Counted from the stretch's first letter, positions 1-7,851 are shown. The stretch is 64,000 bases of DNA from Streptomyces lunaelactis (GCF_003054555.1 NZ_CP026304.1:3720001-3784000); one strand, 5' to 3'. A program made the numbers and translations. The notes: generated by a model from the letters alone, not told the origin.

Positions 1-13
1 TAGGAGGGCTCAA

Positions 14-955
14 GTGCTTTTCAAACGCGTCGTGCTGGCCGTAGGGATCGTCGTCGCTGCTGGTCTGCCGACAGCAGGGACCGCCGCGGCGGAGCAGGGG
101 ACGGCGGCCGGCCTGATCACCGCCACTGGCTATTCCTCCGGCTCTCCCGCTCTGGTCTCGCTCGACCCCGTGAGCGGCGACGTCATCCGGACCTTCGCGC
201 AGAACGCCGAGGACGGCGTCCTCTCTCCGAAGGGCTCCACCGTGGCATACATCCAGCGCGACGACACCTGCATTCCCCAGACCGAAGGCTGTATGTACGC
301 CCGGAACCTGGTGGTCGCCGACGGCGATGGCAGTGACCAGCACGTTCTGGTCCGGGGTATCGCGCCCGAAACCAATGAGGCCCCGTACGTCGGGCACCCC
401 GACTGGTCCCCGGACGGCAAGCGGATCGTCTACGACAGCCCGCGCGGTATGGAGTGGATCAAGAGCGACGGCACGGGACAGGAGGTGCTCACGACAACCG
501 GCGGCGCAGGCACCTTCTCGCCCGACGGCCAGAGCATCGCCTTCGTGAGGACCACCACGTACGAGACGGCCGACGGCTGGGAGTACGGCAGGGACGTCTG
601 GGTCATGGACATCGCCACCCGGCAGGTGCACCAGATCAGCACCGCTCGCAACGCGCGGTCCACGCCCGTCGACTGGTCCCCCGACGGGCAGCGCATCGTC
701 TACGTCACCGAGAACGGCCTGAACGCCGTCCACGTGGCGACCGGCGCCGTCACCGAGCTGCAGAGCAGCTGGACGACCCCCCTCAGCAGCGTCCAGGGCC
801 CCGTCTTCTCGCCCGATGGCACCCAAATCGCCTTCTCCGCCATGGACGACTTCGACTACACCCACAGCACCTACGTCGTCGACGCCGCCGACGGAAAGAA
901 CCTCCAGGTCCTAACGGACCAGGCTGTGACCCCCACCGACTGGCTGAGCAGGTAG
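14..955 (+). CDS. Secreted TolB/PD40-type beta-propeller protein
   Basis: Exported protein built from WD40-like (PD40/TolB) beta-propeller blades, probably a binding or scaffold protein outside the membrane; no catalytic motif is visible. The GTG start is preceded by AGGAGG at a normal distance. Residues 1-27 form a signal peptide: basic MLFKR, a hydrophobic core and an Ala-rich cleavage zone. At least four blade motifs of the form (W/F)SPDGxxI(A/V)(F/Y) are spaced through the protein, for example DWSPDGKRIVY and FSPDGTQIAF. The 313-residue length suits a single propeller. Nothing in the immediate neighbourhood, which is a mobile-element boundary, explains its job. The family is well supported; the function is unknown. 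Confidence 0.85.
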   Translation: MLFKRVVLAVGIVVAAGLPTAGTAAAEQGTAAGLITATGYSSGSPALVSLDPVSGDVIRTFAQNAEDGVLSPKGSTVAYIQRDDTCIPQTEGCMYARNLVVADGDGSDQHVLVRGIAPETNEAPYVGHPDWSPDGKRIVYDSPRGMEWIKSDGTGQEVLTTTGGAGTFSPDGQSIAFVRTTTYETADGWEYGRDVWVMDIATRQVHQISTARNARSTPVDWSPDGQRIVYVTENGLNAVHVATGAVTELQSSWTTPLSSVQGPVFSPDGTQIAFSAMDDFDYTHSTYVVDAADGKNLQVLTDQAVTPTDWLSR

Positions 956-1156
956 CAGGAACGCCGGCCGCGGGCCCGGGTGGTGCCCGCGGCCGGCCGT
1001 CCCGTGCGGGCCCAAGGGGTGCACAGTGGGCGCGACGGAGCCCGGCTGCTGTACAGCAGTGAAGTACAGCAACCCCAGAAACCGATCACGTCCGGTAGCG
1101 TCCTCCTACGCCCATAGCGCGACCGGTATGACCGCCAGCGACCGATCCACACAGAA

Positions 1157-1200
1157 CTACGGATCAGAAGGTTGCAGGTTCGAATCCTGCCGAGTGCACA
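1157..1200 (+). other. 3' fragment of tRNA-Arg(ACG), probable attachment site
   Basis: The sequence reads as the 3' part of a tRNA: anticodon loop CTACGGA (1157-1163, anticodon ACG), 3' anticodon stem TCAGA, variable AGGTT, T arm GCAGG-TTCGAAT-CCTGC (1174-1190), acceptor strand CGAGTGC and discriminator A. The upstream bases do not complete the anticodon stem, D arm or 5' acceptor (GCACTCG is absent), so it is not a functional tRNA. Partial tRNA 3' ends of this kind are the duplicated cores left by integrative elements, and a broken integrase lies 0.9 kb away. The rest of 956-1362 holds only the terminator that follows and no gene. Confidence 0.75.
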
Positions 1201-1205
1201 GCAGA

Positions 1206-1240
1206 CCAGAGGCCCCCGGAGATAATCCGGGGGCCTCTGG
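1206..1240 (+). terminator. Hairpin terminator after the tRNA fragment
   Basis: Perfect 15-bp stem CCAGAGGCCCCCGGA / TCCGGGGGCCTCTGG with a 5-base loop, starting 6 bases after the tRNA fragment. Its position suggests it is the original tRNA-Arg terminator kept with the 3' fragment. Confidence 0.8.
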
Positions 1241-1362
1241 CGTTGGGTGTACAGCAAACGGACTGAGGTCCGAGTGCCGACCCAGCTCGCGGCTAGGGTG
1301 TCGCGCATGTCGCACGTCGACCAGGGAGTCGAGAGATCAGTGCGACACCGGGAGGGGCGTTC

Positions 1363-2181
1363 ATGAGGGTCAAGGCTCGAAGAGCAGGACTTGCTGCGGC
1401 GGTGCTATCCGCATTGGTGGGATGTGGGGCTCAGACCGCAGGTTCAGAGACAGGGGTGCGTGCAACGGTTGTCCCCTCTCCCCCAGTACCGCCCTCGACA
1501 GAGGGCCGTCTCTCCTCTGGGGATCTGCAAAGCCGGTGGTGGACGTGGGCGGCGTCGGAACCTGAGCAGACGAACCCCGTTGCTGACCAGGACGGAAGCT
1601 CATGCGGGCGCAACCAGTCACGAGACGTATGGTTTCTGGCGGGCTCTTTCGGCGGTCAGGTCAAGCGAACGTGCAGCGTCCCTAACGGAGTGCCTCTCGC
1701 TTTCCCCCTTGTGAACCTCATAGGAAATCCGTCGGCCTGCGCAGGCTTCATGAGTGCCGCCAAGGGGTCCGCGGTGCTGGATGGCAAGAAGGTCGCCTCG
1801 GAGGCACTCCGAGGAGGCGATCTCCGTGCTGGGGTCGCCAACAACCCTGTCACCGGGACAGACGGACGCTTCACGGCTACTGGATGTGGCGTATGGGTGC
1901 AGCTGCCGCCACTGGAACCTGGGCAGCACGCGTTGACGATTCGCGGTGAGTCTGACGATTTCTCGGTCGGGGTGGACTATTCGCTTAACGTCGAGGCCGC
2001 TTCGAGTAGCCCCAACGGCCAGGAGATCCCGAGCGGGTCGCCTGGCCTTTCAGTTCTTCGATGCGCACCGCTCAGCCGGTGCGGCCCATTGCGTCGGACA
2101 GCTTGCCGATCGCGTCGCGTACAGCTTCCTCGCTCGCTTCGGCGTAGACCTCCATCGTCATGGCGATCTGTGAGTGCCTGA
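1363..2181 (+). CDS. Lipoprotein of unknown function, C-terminus probably altered
   Basis: Exported lipoprotein. The ATG follows GGAGGGG, and the signal peptide ends in a lipobox (LVGC, lipid-modified Cys near residue 21). The mature part has a Ser/Pro linker, a WWTWAAS motif and several cysteines, a pattern I associate with small Streptomyces signal-type proteins; no enzymatic motif is seen. The frame stays open past about position 2040, but the last ~40 codons run antisense to the integrase remnant and have no protein-like composition (Arg/Ser-rich). The natural C-terminus was therefore probably lost when the integrase remnant came to lie here. Real homology likely ends near residue 215. 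Confidence 0.65.
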   Translation: MRVKARRAGLAAAVLSALVGCGAQTAGSETGVRATVVPSPPVPPSTEGRLSSGDLQSRWWTWAASEPEQTNPVADQDGSSCGRNQSRDVWFLAGSFGGQVKRTCSVPNGVPLAFPLVNLIGNPSACAGFMSAAKGSAVLDGKKVASEALRGGDLRAGVANNPVTGTDGRFTATGCGVWVQLPPLEPGQHALTIRGESDDFSVGVDYSLNVEAASSSPNGQEIPSGSPGLSVLRCAPLSRCGPLRRTACRSRRVQLPRSLRRRPPSSWRSVSA

Positions 2182-2690
2182 GGATGCGCTGGGCCACCTT
2201 CGGGTGGACCTTGAGGGCCACCAGGAGTGAGCTGCACGTGTGCCGGGTGTTCCGGAGCGGGATGACCCGGAGCCCGGCACGGCGAGCCCGCAGGGCGAAC
2301 ATGCGGGTGAGGTTGCCAGGCTCGATCGGGGTGCCGTGCTTCGTGGTGAAGATCAGGTCATGGCTGCCTTGCCAGAGCTCCCCGACGGCTTTCCGGTCGC
2401 CGAGCTGCTGCGCGCGACGCATTCGCAGAGCCTTGAGGCAGCGCCGGCAGAGGCAGGAAGTCGTCCGAGTCCTCTGTCTTGGTCTCGCGGTAGAGGATCT
2501 GACGCCCGGCCCGCTGGATCTGGTGATCCACGTACAACTCACTGGTCTCGAAGTCGACGGACTCCCACGTCGGGCCCAGGACCTCACCCCGGCGCAGCCC
2601 CAGGCACAGGACCCAGGCCGCGAAGAGGTGGTCATCACGGGCGGCGGCAAGCGCCAGCGCAGGCCAGTCAACGCCACTGCACTCCGTGTC
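2072..2690 (-). pseudogene. Tyrosine integrase, truncated and frameshifted
   Basis: Catalytic half of a phage/ICE-type tyrosine recombinase on the minus strand. The upstream frame carries the first catalytic arginine (LRRGE) and DFLPLPAL. After a one-base shift near 2440 the reading continues in another frame with LKALRMRRAQ, the second Arg box (NTRHTC), the HS box (LRHSQ) and the nucleophile region (VYAEAS), ending MGRTG. The whole N-terminal DNA-binding half is missing. The 5' break near 2680 adjoins the NUDIX remnant. With the tRNA-Arg fragment it marks a decayed integrative element. It cannot make an active recombinase in this state. Confidence 0.85.
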
Positions 2691-3096
2691 TGCGGCCGGG
2701 GCCGTCGTGCGCGAGGACGGCCGACTCCTGGCGATCCGCTGAGCGGACAACGGGACTTGGGAACTGCCGGGCGGAATTCTCGAACTCACCGAGTCACCCG
2801 AAGCAGGCGTCACCCGTGAGGTCCTGGAGGAGACGGGCATCCACGTTGAGGTGGACGAACTCTCCGGCGTCTACAAGAACACGACGCGCGGCATCGTCGC
2901 CCTGGTCTTCCGCTGCAAGCCGTCCGGCGGCATCGAGCGCACCTCCGACGAGTCGACGGCAGTCGCCTGGCTCACGCCCGAGGAAATCGCCGAGCGGATG
3001 TCCGAGGTCTACGCGGTCCGATTCCTGGACGCCTTGGACGAGGACGGCCCTCACGTACGCAGCCACGACGGCAAGCGCCTGATCCCAGCGCGGTAG
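2677..3096 (+). pseudogene. NUDIX hydrolase remnant with in-frame stop
   Basis: Reading in one frame from about 2677 gives SVSAAGAVVREDGRLLAIR, then TGA at 2740-2742, then ADNGTWELPGG and a good NUDIX box (GG-ILELTE-SPEAGVT-REVLEETG). The frame then runs on to RLIPAR and a stop at 3096. The TGA sits where family members usually have a second Arg (IRRADNG), a one-base CGA-to-TGA change. No start codon precedes the remnant because it abuts the integrase fragment. A shorter product from ATG 2851 would lack the NUDIX box. NUDIX enzymes hydrolyse nucleoside diphosphate-linked substrates; this copy should be dead unless the stop is read through. Confidence 0.75.
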
Positions 3097-3404
3097 AACT
3101 TTCTCTACTGGATCAAGCCCCGGCTGCGCTCCGCTCCGCCGGGCGCGCTTCCCGGCTCTGGCTGCGCCCGCGCTCCTGCCTCCGGCCCGCTCGGCGCTGC
3201 CGCCGCCGACGCGCGCCCGCAGTGGATAGGCCCGAGGACATGAGTCGAGAACCGAGCCGCGGGCTAAAGACATGCCTCCGGCGGGGGCGCTCAGACTCCG
3301 GGATGGATGGGGCGCCGTTTGCGAGTGCCGGCGGATTCGTGGCGAGCGTTGTGGGCTCCCATCCCGACCACCTTCGACCCAGGCAGAGCCGAGCAGTCGC
3401 GGCC

Positions 3405-3454
3405 CAGGGCGTCAAGGTCGTTCGTACAGTGGCGCGCTCCACCTTGACGCCCTG
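3405..3454. repeat. 14-bp perfect inverted repeat, 22-bp spacer
   Basis: CAGGGCGTCAAGGT (3405-3418) and ACCTTGACGCCCTG (3441-3454) are exact inverses. There is no T-tract and the loop is long, so it looks more like a recombination or mobile-element end than a simple terminator. The interval 3097-3573 otherwise shows no gene. Confidence 0.7.
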
Positions 3455-3573
3455 AACCACGACCGCACCACGGTGTGTGGGTCGAAGGCGGACGGGATAG
3501 GAGCTGGGGTGAGTGGTGGGTTGAGGTGGTGGACGTCTAACAGGCTGTCAGTGGCGGCCCATACGCTTCCGCC

Positions 3574-4626
3574 ATGCGCAAAGGTGCGATCAGCCGAGAC
3601 GGTGTCCTCAAGGCCATGGCGGAGTATGACGAATTGGGTCGTGACAGGTTCCTGTCCGAGTACGGGTACAAGCCAGCAACCGGGTATCTCCTCTTACACG
3701 AGGACCGGACATACGACTCGAAGGCCATCGCTGGTGTGGCCCACAAGTTCGATCAAGGTCGAGTGCTGAGGCCGGACGAGTTGATCGGGGGAAGGTCGCA
3801 CGCCGCCAGGTGGCTCGCCCGACTCGGCTTCGTAATCCGTTCGTCTCGGAGCCCCGATTGGACGCGTGACGAGATCATCCTCGCCTGCGACCTGGCGATG
3901 GCCAACGGTTGGAAGCGACTGGAGTTCGACGACCCACGCGTGATCGAGCTGTCTGCACAGCTACAGACCATGCCGATCCATCCTGAAGAACTACGCAACG
4001 AGCTGTTCCGGAATCCCAACGGCGTAGCTCGCAAAACGGTTGACATCACGTCCCGGCACCCGGGCTACCGGGGAAAGCCCACGAACGGCAATGCGCTTGA
4101 TGTCGAAGTCATGAACGACTTCCTCGCCCGGCCGGCTGAGATGGCGGAGGTAGCCCAGCGCATCCGGCATGGCCTTACCGCAGGCGAATTCCAGGACCTG
4201 CCTTCGGAGGCCGAGGAGGAAGACGACTACAGCGCGCCCGAGGGCAGGTTGCTGATAGGCCGCCACAGGAGCCGCGAGCGGGACAAGGGGTTGCGCAAGA
4301 GGAAGATCGATGCGGTGTTGCGCCAGGGCCGTCAGCTCGCCTGTGAGGCATGCGGCTTCGACTTCGAGCAGGTCTACGGCGACCGCGGAAGCGGCTACAT
4401 CGAGTGCCACCACGTCGTTCCCCTGCACGAGGCCGGCGAAGGCCGGACCAAGCTCAGCGATCTCGCTCTCATCTGCGCAAACTGCCACCGTATGATCCAC
4501 CGTCGTGCTCCCTGGCCGACCCCGAAGGACCTGAGGAGCCTAGTCCAGAGCCGCCGGTACACCAGGGCACGCATCCCTTCCCAGCACAACGCAGAAACCG
4601 ACGAACCTGCCGCGGCCCCGTCGTAG
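3574..4626 (+). CDS. HNH endonuclease, ScoMcrA-like, with a TTA codon
   Basis: Probable modification-dependent or defence endonuclease. Residues 1-85 resemble the N-terminal head domain of ScoMcrA-type enzymes (ISRDGVLKAM, YDSKAIAG). The middle includes a TRDEIILACDLA segment, as in other HNH restriction proteins. The C-terminus has a complete HNH/beta-beta-alpha-metal domain: CEACGFDF, ECHHVVPLH, then CANCHRMIH, so two Cys pairs bind zinc and the HH pair is catalytic. The SRA and sulfur-binding domains of full ScoMcrA are not evident at 350 residues. Codon 41 (3694-3696) is TTA, so translation should depend on the bldA tRNA-Leu. No clear ribosome binding site precedes the ATG; the mRNA may be leaderless. 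Its place beside a decayed integrative element fits a defence-island gene. Confidence 0.8.
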   Translation: MRKGAISRDGVLKAMAEYDELGRDRFLSEYGYKPATGYLLLHEDRTYDSKAIAGVAHKFDQGRVLRPDELIGGRSHAARWLARLGFVIRSSRSPDWTRDEIILACDLAMANGWKRLEFDDPRVIELSAQLQTMPIHPEELRNELFRNPNGVARKTVDITSRHPGYRGKPTNGNALDVEVMNDFLARPAEMAEVAQRIRHGLTAGEFQDLPSEAEEEDDYSAPEGRLLIGRHRSRERDKGLRKRKIDAVLRQGRQLACEACGFDFEQVYGDRGSGYIECHHVVPLHEAGEGRTKLSDLALICANCHRMIHRRAPWPTPKDLRSLVQSRRYTRARIPSQHNAETDEPAAAPS

Positions 4627-4710
4627 CCTTCCAAGCACGTGCCCCATCCGTGCCCGATCGTGCGGGAAGCCAGGGGAACCACGGTCGCGAAAGGGTGCCG
4701 CCCAGCGCAA

Positions 4711-4742
4711 CGGCCCCTGACCTATCTCCTGGTCAGGGGCCG
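4711..4742 (+). terminator. Hairpin terminator after the HNH gene
   Basis: Perfect 12-bp stem CGGCCCCTGACC / GGTCAGGGGCCG with an 8-base loop, 85 bases past the HNH stop codon. Confidence 0.7.
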
Positions 4743-4774
4743 ATATGCGGCTAGGCGGCTCAACTTCCCGTGCT

Positions 4775-4860
4775 GGCCCATACATGGCCCACAGCCCTCT
4801 GCGGGGGGGGCGGGGCCGAACGAGGCCAGCCGGGCGGGTCGACACCCGCTTGAGGAGTTC
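4775..4860. repeat. Direct repeat, copy A
   Basis: The first part (4775-4801) matches 5568-5594 at 26 of 27 bases. The last part (4824-4860) matches 5604-5640 at 32 of 37. The two copies flank the secreted-protein gene at 4981-5433 and have the same orientation. Copy A carries a short insertion rich in G between the two matching parts. Confidence 0.7.
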
Positions 4861-4920
4861 CAACGCCATTGGGCGACCCCCCGGAACGGGCTCTCGTGGT
4901 TGTTGGCGCTCCGGCCAGAG

Positions 4921-4968
4921 CGGCAGACAGGAGGGGCACCCGGTCTCGGACGCCCCTCCTGTCTGCCG
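4921..4968 (-). terminator. Strong hairpin terminator for the secreted protein gene
   Basis: Perfect 17-bp stem CGGCAGACAGGAGGGGC / GCCCCTCCTGTCTGCCG with a 14-base loop, starting 12 bases beyond the stop codon of the leftward gene. Confidence 0.8.
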
Positions 4969-4980
4969 TACTAGTGCTCG

Positions 4981-5433
4981 TTACCAGGTGACCGTCGTGG
5001 TCCAGCCGCCGTGGTTTTCGTTCAACAAGACCTGACTGTTCATGCGGATAGGCCGGTCCTCAGGAGCGACGGGCCCGGTGGCTCCGTAGCAGGCGACCCG
5101 CTTGCCGGCCGCGACCGGCGTCTTGATGCAGTGGCTGCTATACGAGTTGCTGAGATTCCAAGGATAGGCTTCCAGATACACCGTGGTCGGGGCGTTATTG
5201 ACCACCACGGTGACGGGCTGGAAGGTGTCGTTGCTCGGGTTGCGGAAGATGCACGTCTGCATGGCAATGTTGACCGACGCGGGATGAGTGACGGTTGTCC
5301 CACACTTGTAGTCCACCCCCGGGACCCAGGCCGCCCAGTTCGGTTGTGCCGACGCGGGGTTCACCCCAAGGGCGAGCGCTCCCGCCACGCAGGCCCCGAC
5401 CGCCGCGGCCTTGCTCCACTTGCTCAAAAACAT
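4981..5433 (-). CDS. Small secreted protein of unknown function
   Basis: 150-residue exported protein. The ATG at 5433 is chosen because AGAGGGGG lies just upstream and a typical signal peptide follows (MFLSKWSK, hydrophobic stretch, cleavage near ASAQ at residue 29). The frame stays open further upstream but only through the direct repeat, with no coding character. The mature part is rich in Thr, Val and Asn and has four cysteines (YKCGT, QTCIF, SHCIK, VACYG) that could form two disulfides. I do not recognise the family. It is single-gene transcribed, bounded by its own terminator and by two imperfect direct repeats. Confidence 0.75.
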   Translation of the reverse strand: MFLSKWSKAAAVGACVAGALALGVNPASAQPNWAAWVPGVDYKCGTTVTHPASVNIAMQTCIFRNPSNDTFQPVTVVVNNAPTTVYLEAYPWNLSNSYSSHCIKTPVAAGKRVACYGATGPVAPEDRPIRMNSQVLLNENHGGWTTTVTW

Positions 5434-5567
5434 CACAGCCCCCTCTCGTTGAGTAACAGCGGCAGACCCTACACACCCTCCGCGGCCGGTGAGACTGGGG
5501 GCCGGGCCTTCGCGACCAAAGAGCCTGCTCCCGGTCGGGGCCATCGCTGGCCGCCCTGAAACGCGAG

Positions 5568-5640
5568 GGCCCATACACGGCCCACAGCCCTCTGTGGCCG
5601 AGAGGCAAGCCGGGTGGATCGACACTCGCTTTAGGAGTTC
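5568..5640. repeat. Direct repeat, copy B
   Basis: Partner of 4775-4860. Copy B lies about 135 bases upstream of the start of the leftward secreted-protein gene, so it could include its regulatory region; copy A would then be the equivalent region of a neighbour that has been lost. Interval 5434-5766 shows no other feature. Confidence 0.7.
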
Positions 5641-5766
5641 GATCGGGCGTGCCTGACAGCGCATTTGGCCGCGTAAGGCCCGGCCACTCCTGACCGCCCA
5701 ACGCCATCCCTGTCTGCTGTCGTTGATGTCAGATGGTGATGTCAGGTTGGATGGCCCTCATGGAAC

Positions 5767-6003
5767 GTGTTGAGGCTGTTCACGGACGGCGGGAACAACG
5801 CGGTGGTGCGCCTGCCCGGTCAACGGTTCCCTGGTGTGCTGATCCGGGGCGACTCACTCTCCATCCTTCGCAGCGACGTCTCCGAGGCTTCCGAACAAGG
5901 TGACGTGGCTGAAGCCTGCGAAACCGCCGGCCTTCTCCTGGACGACCTCGACGCGCTGCTGCGCCAGGAGGCAGCTGTTCTGGACGGGCGTTATTCTGAT
6001 TGA
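5767..6003 (+). CDS. DUF6959-type small protein, start possibly frameshifted
   Basis: 78-residue cytoplasmic protein. The core GGNNAVVRLPGQRFPGV, GDSLSIL and the C-terminal Leu-rich helix match what I recall of the Streptomyces DUF6959 family; function unknown. Family members usually begin MERVEA and continue into the GGNN motif. Here ATG GAA CGT GTT GAG GCT is present at 5760 but in a different frame from the core, so a one-base change between 5767 and 5795 may have displaced the native start. The GTG at 5767 would then be a fallback start without a clear ribosome binding site. Confidence 0.6.
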   Translation: MLRLFTDGGNNAVVRLPGQRFPGVLIRGDSLSILRSDVSEASEQGDVAEACETAGLLLDDLDALLRQEAAVLDGRYSD

Positions 6004-6050
6004 AGTGATTCCATAACGACCGGCACTTCTTGCTCATGTGAGGAGGCATC

Positions 6051-6662
6051 ATGCCGGATAACGCTCCCGGAATAACGCCTGTGCACGGTGTATCTGCAGA
6101 GGATTTCTCCCAGCTGTGGGAGAACCGGGCGTATGTTGCATCGAAGCAACCTTTTATGCCTTGCCTTCCTCTTCTACTGAATGGCACCCGGGTCGACGAC
6201 CTGGAACGCATGAACGAGGATCTGTCGGGCTCGCTCTACATGACCCCGACAGTATTCGAAGAACGTCCCGCGATCGCCGCCTACACAGAGCGAGTGCCCA
6301 TGGTGCGGGAGGCGGCGAGACTGCGGGTCGGCACTGAGCTGTGCAGGGCGTACGGCTACTGCTACGAGCCGTCCCAGGTCCCCTCCTACCTGGACCTGTG
6401 GGAGCATATGGACTGGCAGGGAGACGGATTCCGGATCCCCGCGGGCGAAAAGGTTTCCCGACTCGGCGATTACGGGGCCAACGATTTCTTCTCCTCGATT
6501 TCGGCCTGCCGTTTCGCCTACTCCATCTTCGAGCACGTTGATTACCGGGGAAATGAGTACATGCTCAACGCCCCGTGCTCCCTCTCCTACCTGGCAGGAA
6601 TGGGCTGGAACGACAAGATCTCGTCGGTGATCAATTGGGGCCCAGCAGGACCGCCCTGGTGA
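6051..6662 (+). CDS. Beta/gamma-crystallin-like protein
   Basis: 203 residues; ATG preceded by GAGGAGG. The C-terminal third has the Greek-key signature of beta/gamma-crystallin or peptidase-inhibitor I36-like domains: FEHVDYRGNEYML and WNDKISSVINW, with a paired, weaker motif LWEHMDWQGDGFRI about 50 residues earlier. This suggests a two-motif domain near residues 120-200. No signal peptide is evident. Such domains in actinobacteria often bind Ca2+ or inhibit proteases; which applies here cannot be told. The N-terminal 110 residues are not recognised. Confidence 0.7.
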   Translation: MPDNAPGITPVHGVSAEDFSQLWENRAYVASKQPFMPCLPLLLNGTRVDDLERMNEDLSGSLYMTPTVFEERPAIAAYTERVPMVREAARLRVGTELCRAYGYCYEPSQVPSYLDLWEHMDWQGDGFRIPAGEKVSRLGDYGANDFFSSISACRFAYSIFEHVDYRGNEYMLNAPCSLSYLAGMGWNDKISSVINWGPAGPPW

Positions 6663-6697
6663 GGGAGTAGCGTGCCCGCTGTCATATTTGACGATGT

Positions 6698-6930
6698 TCA
6701 GGGCGACATCGAGGCGAGGGTGTCGATCAGGCAGGAGACCGTCGGATCAGACGCCACCGGCCCGACGCAGGCCCACATCAGCCAGGCAGTCCCCGCCCAG
6801 CGCGAACGCGAGCGCCACATCCAGCCGGATCTTGCCCGGATCGTGCACCGCCCGCGCCTTGCGCCACGGCGCCAACGCCACTGATATCGCCTGATCCAGG
6901 CCGGTCCTGCGGGGACACAGCACCCGCAGC
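6698..6930 (-). mobile_element. IS1380-family transposase remnant
   Basis: Minus-strand reading gives LAPWRKARAVHDPGKIRLD and VALAFALGGDCLADVG, an N-terminal block typical of IS1380-type transposases. It is followed in a shifted frame by GPVASDPTVSCLIDTLA. The join lacks the usual LRAEP segment, so there is an internal deletion plus frameshift, and everything downstream is gone. No terminal inverted repeats were found. The rest of 6663-7153 has no intact gene. Confidence 0.75.
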
Positions 6931-7088
6931 AGGCCCAGCCGTCGGCTGAGTACAGAGCCCCTCGACCAAGCCTTCCAAGAGAGCGTCCTCTCAAATGCAC
7001 TGCAGTGGTCATGGAGTCAGCACTGTCGCAGCCTGGGGTGGGCATCGCCTCAGGGCTTCACAACTCGAGCAGGGATGCGGGCTCTTGT

Positions 7089-7133
7089 CGGACGGCACCC
7101 GTCCCCGGTCTTCTCGGGGAGGGGTGCCGTCCG
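7089..7133 (-). terminator. Hairpin terminator after the candidate immunity gene
   Basis: CGGACGGCACCC (7089-7100) pairs with GGGTGCCGTCCG (7122-7133), with further pairing of the inner CCCC and GGGG. It lies 20 bases past the stop codon of the leftward gene. Confidence 0.7.
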
Positions 7134-7153
7134 GGCGCCTGCCGGGCGGGCGC

Positions 7154-7837
7154 TCAGCTGACGAGGTACTTGACCGCGTCGACCACGTGTGGGCCGTAGC
7201 CGAAGGCCGCGGCCAGATGCTCGAGTCGCTCGTACGCCGCCGGGGTCAGTGGTGTGCCGAAACTGTTGACAGCACAGAGCAGGAACCGGAAGGCCAGTTC
7301 GGCGCAGACAACTTCTGCGCACCGCATCAGCGCGTGACGGGTGGCCGCTGACCGGGTGTCCTGGTCTCCGCCCTGGTCGAGCAGCCCGACCATGGCGACC
7401 ACCTCCGCCGTCCGCCGGCGATGCTCGACCGTCGCCGGCGAGGCCCCGTCGGGCACGCACACGGGATACGTCGTGCAGGCGTCCTCCGAAGCGCCGCGTG
7501 CTCTCGCGATCGGCACGATCAGCGACAGCAGGCGGTCCACGGACGCGCGCTCCTTGCCGCCGATCTCAGGCTGGCCATCCATCGGTGTGCCCGTGGCCCG
7601 CCAGAGAACGCTCAGCTCCTCGCCGGTGAGGTCCGAATCCCGCAGCCGCAGTACGTCCTCGATGAGGAGCAGGACGCGGCCGGGTTCGAGACCCGGGTTC
7701 CGGCCACCCAGGTAGGCCAGGGCATGATCCAGTGCCGTGTCGGCGTAGAGGATCCAGTCGCCGTGGAAGGACGTGCCGAGCTCGGTCACGCCGAAGTCGA
7801 AGGTCATGTCCTCGTGCTGTGCTGCGGGGTCGTGCAT
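7154..7837 (-). CDS. Candidate immunity protein for the RNase A-like toxin
   Basis: 227-residue soluble protein with no signal peptide. The ATG at 7837 follows GGGGAGCAG and is only 14 bases past the stop of the toxin remnant, so the two were one transcript. The sequence is mainly helical and acidic. I cannot assign a named immunity family. The inference that it neutralises the upstream toxin rests on order, spacing and co-orientation, which is the normal layout of polymorphic toxin loci. The gene is intact although the 5' part of the toxin gene is not. Confidence 0.65.
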   Translation of the reverse strand: MHDPAAQHEDMTFDFGVTELGTSFHGDWILYADTALDHALAYLGGRNPGLEPGRVLLLIEDVLRLRDSDLTGEELSVLWRATGTPMDGQPEIGGKERASVDRLLSLIVPIARARGASEDACTTYPVCVPDGASPATVEHRRRTAEVVAMVGLLDQGGDQDTRSAATRHALMRCAEVVCAELAFRFLLCAVNSFGTPLTPAAYERLEHLAAAFGYGPHVVDAVKYLVS

Positions 7838-7851
7838 GGTTCTGCTCCCCT

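Noticed and set aside
1026..1362. Intact tRNA gene around 1080-1200
   Set aside because: Only the 3' part from the anticodon loop is present; the 5' acceptor and D arm are missing.
6672..6884. Rightward 70-codon frame after the crystallin-like gene
   Set aside because: It is the antisense of the IS1380 transposase remnant.
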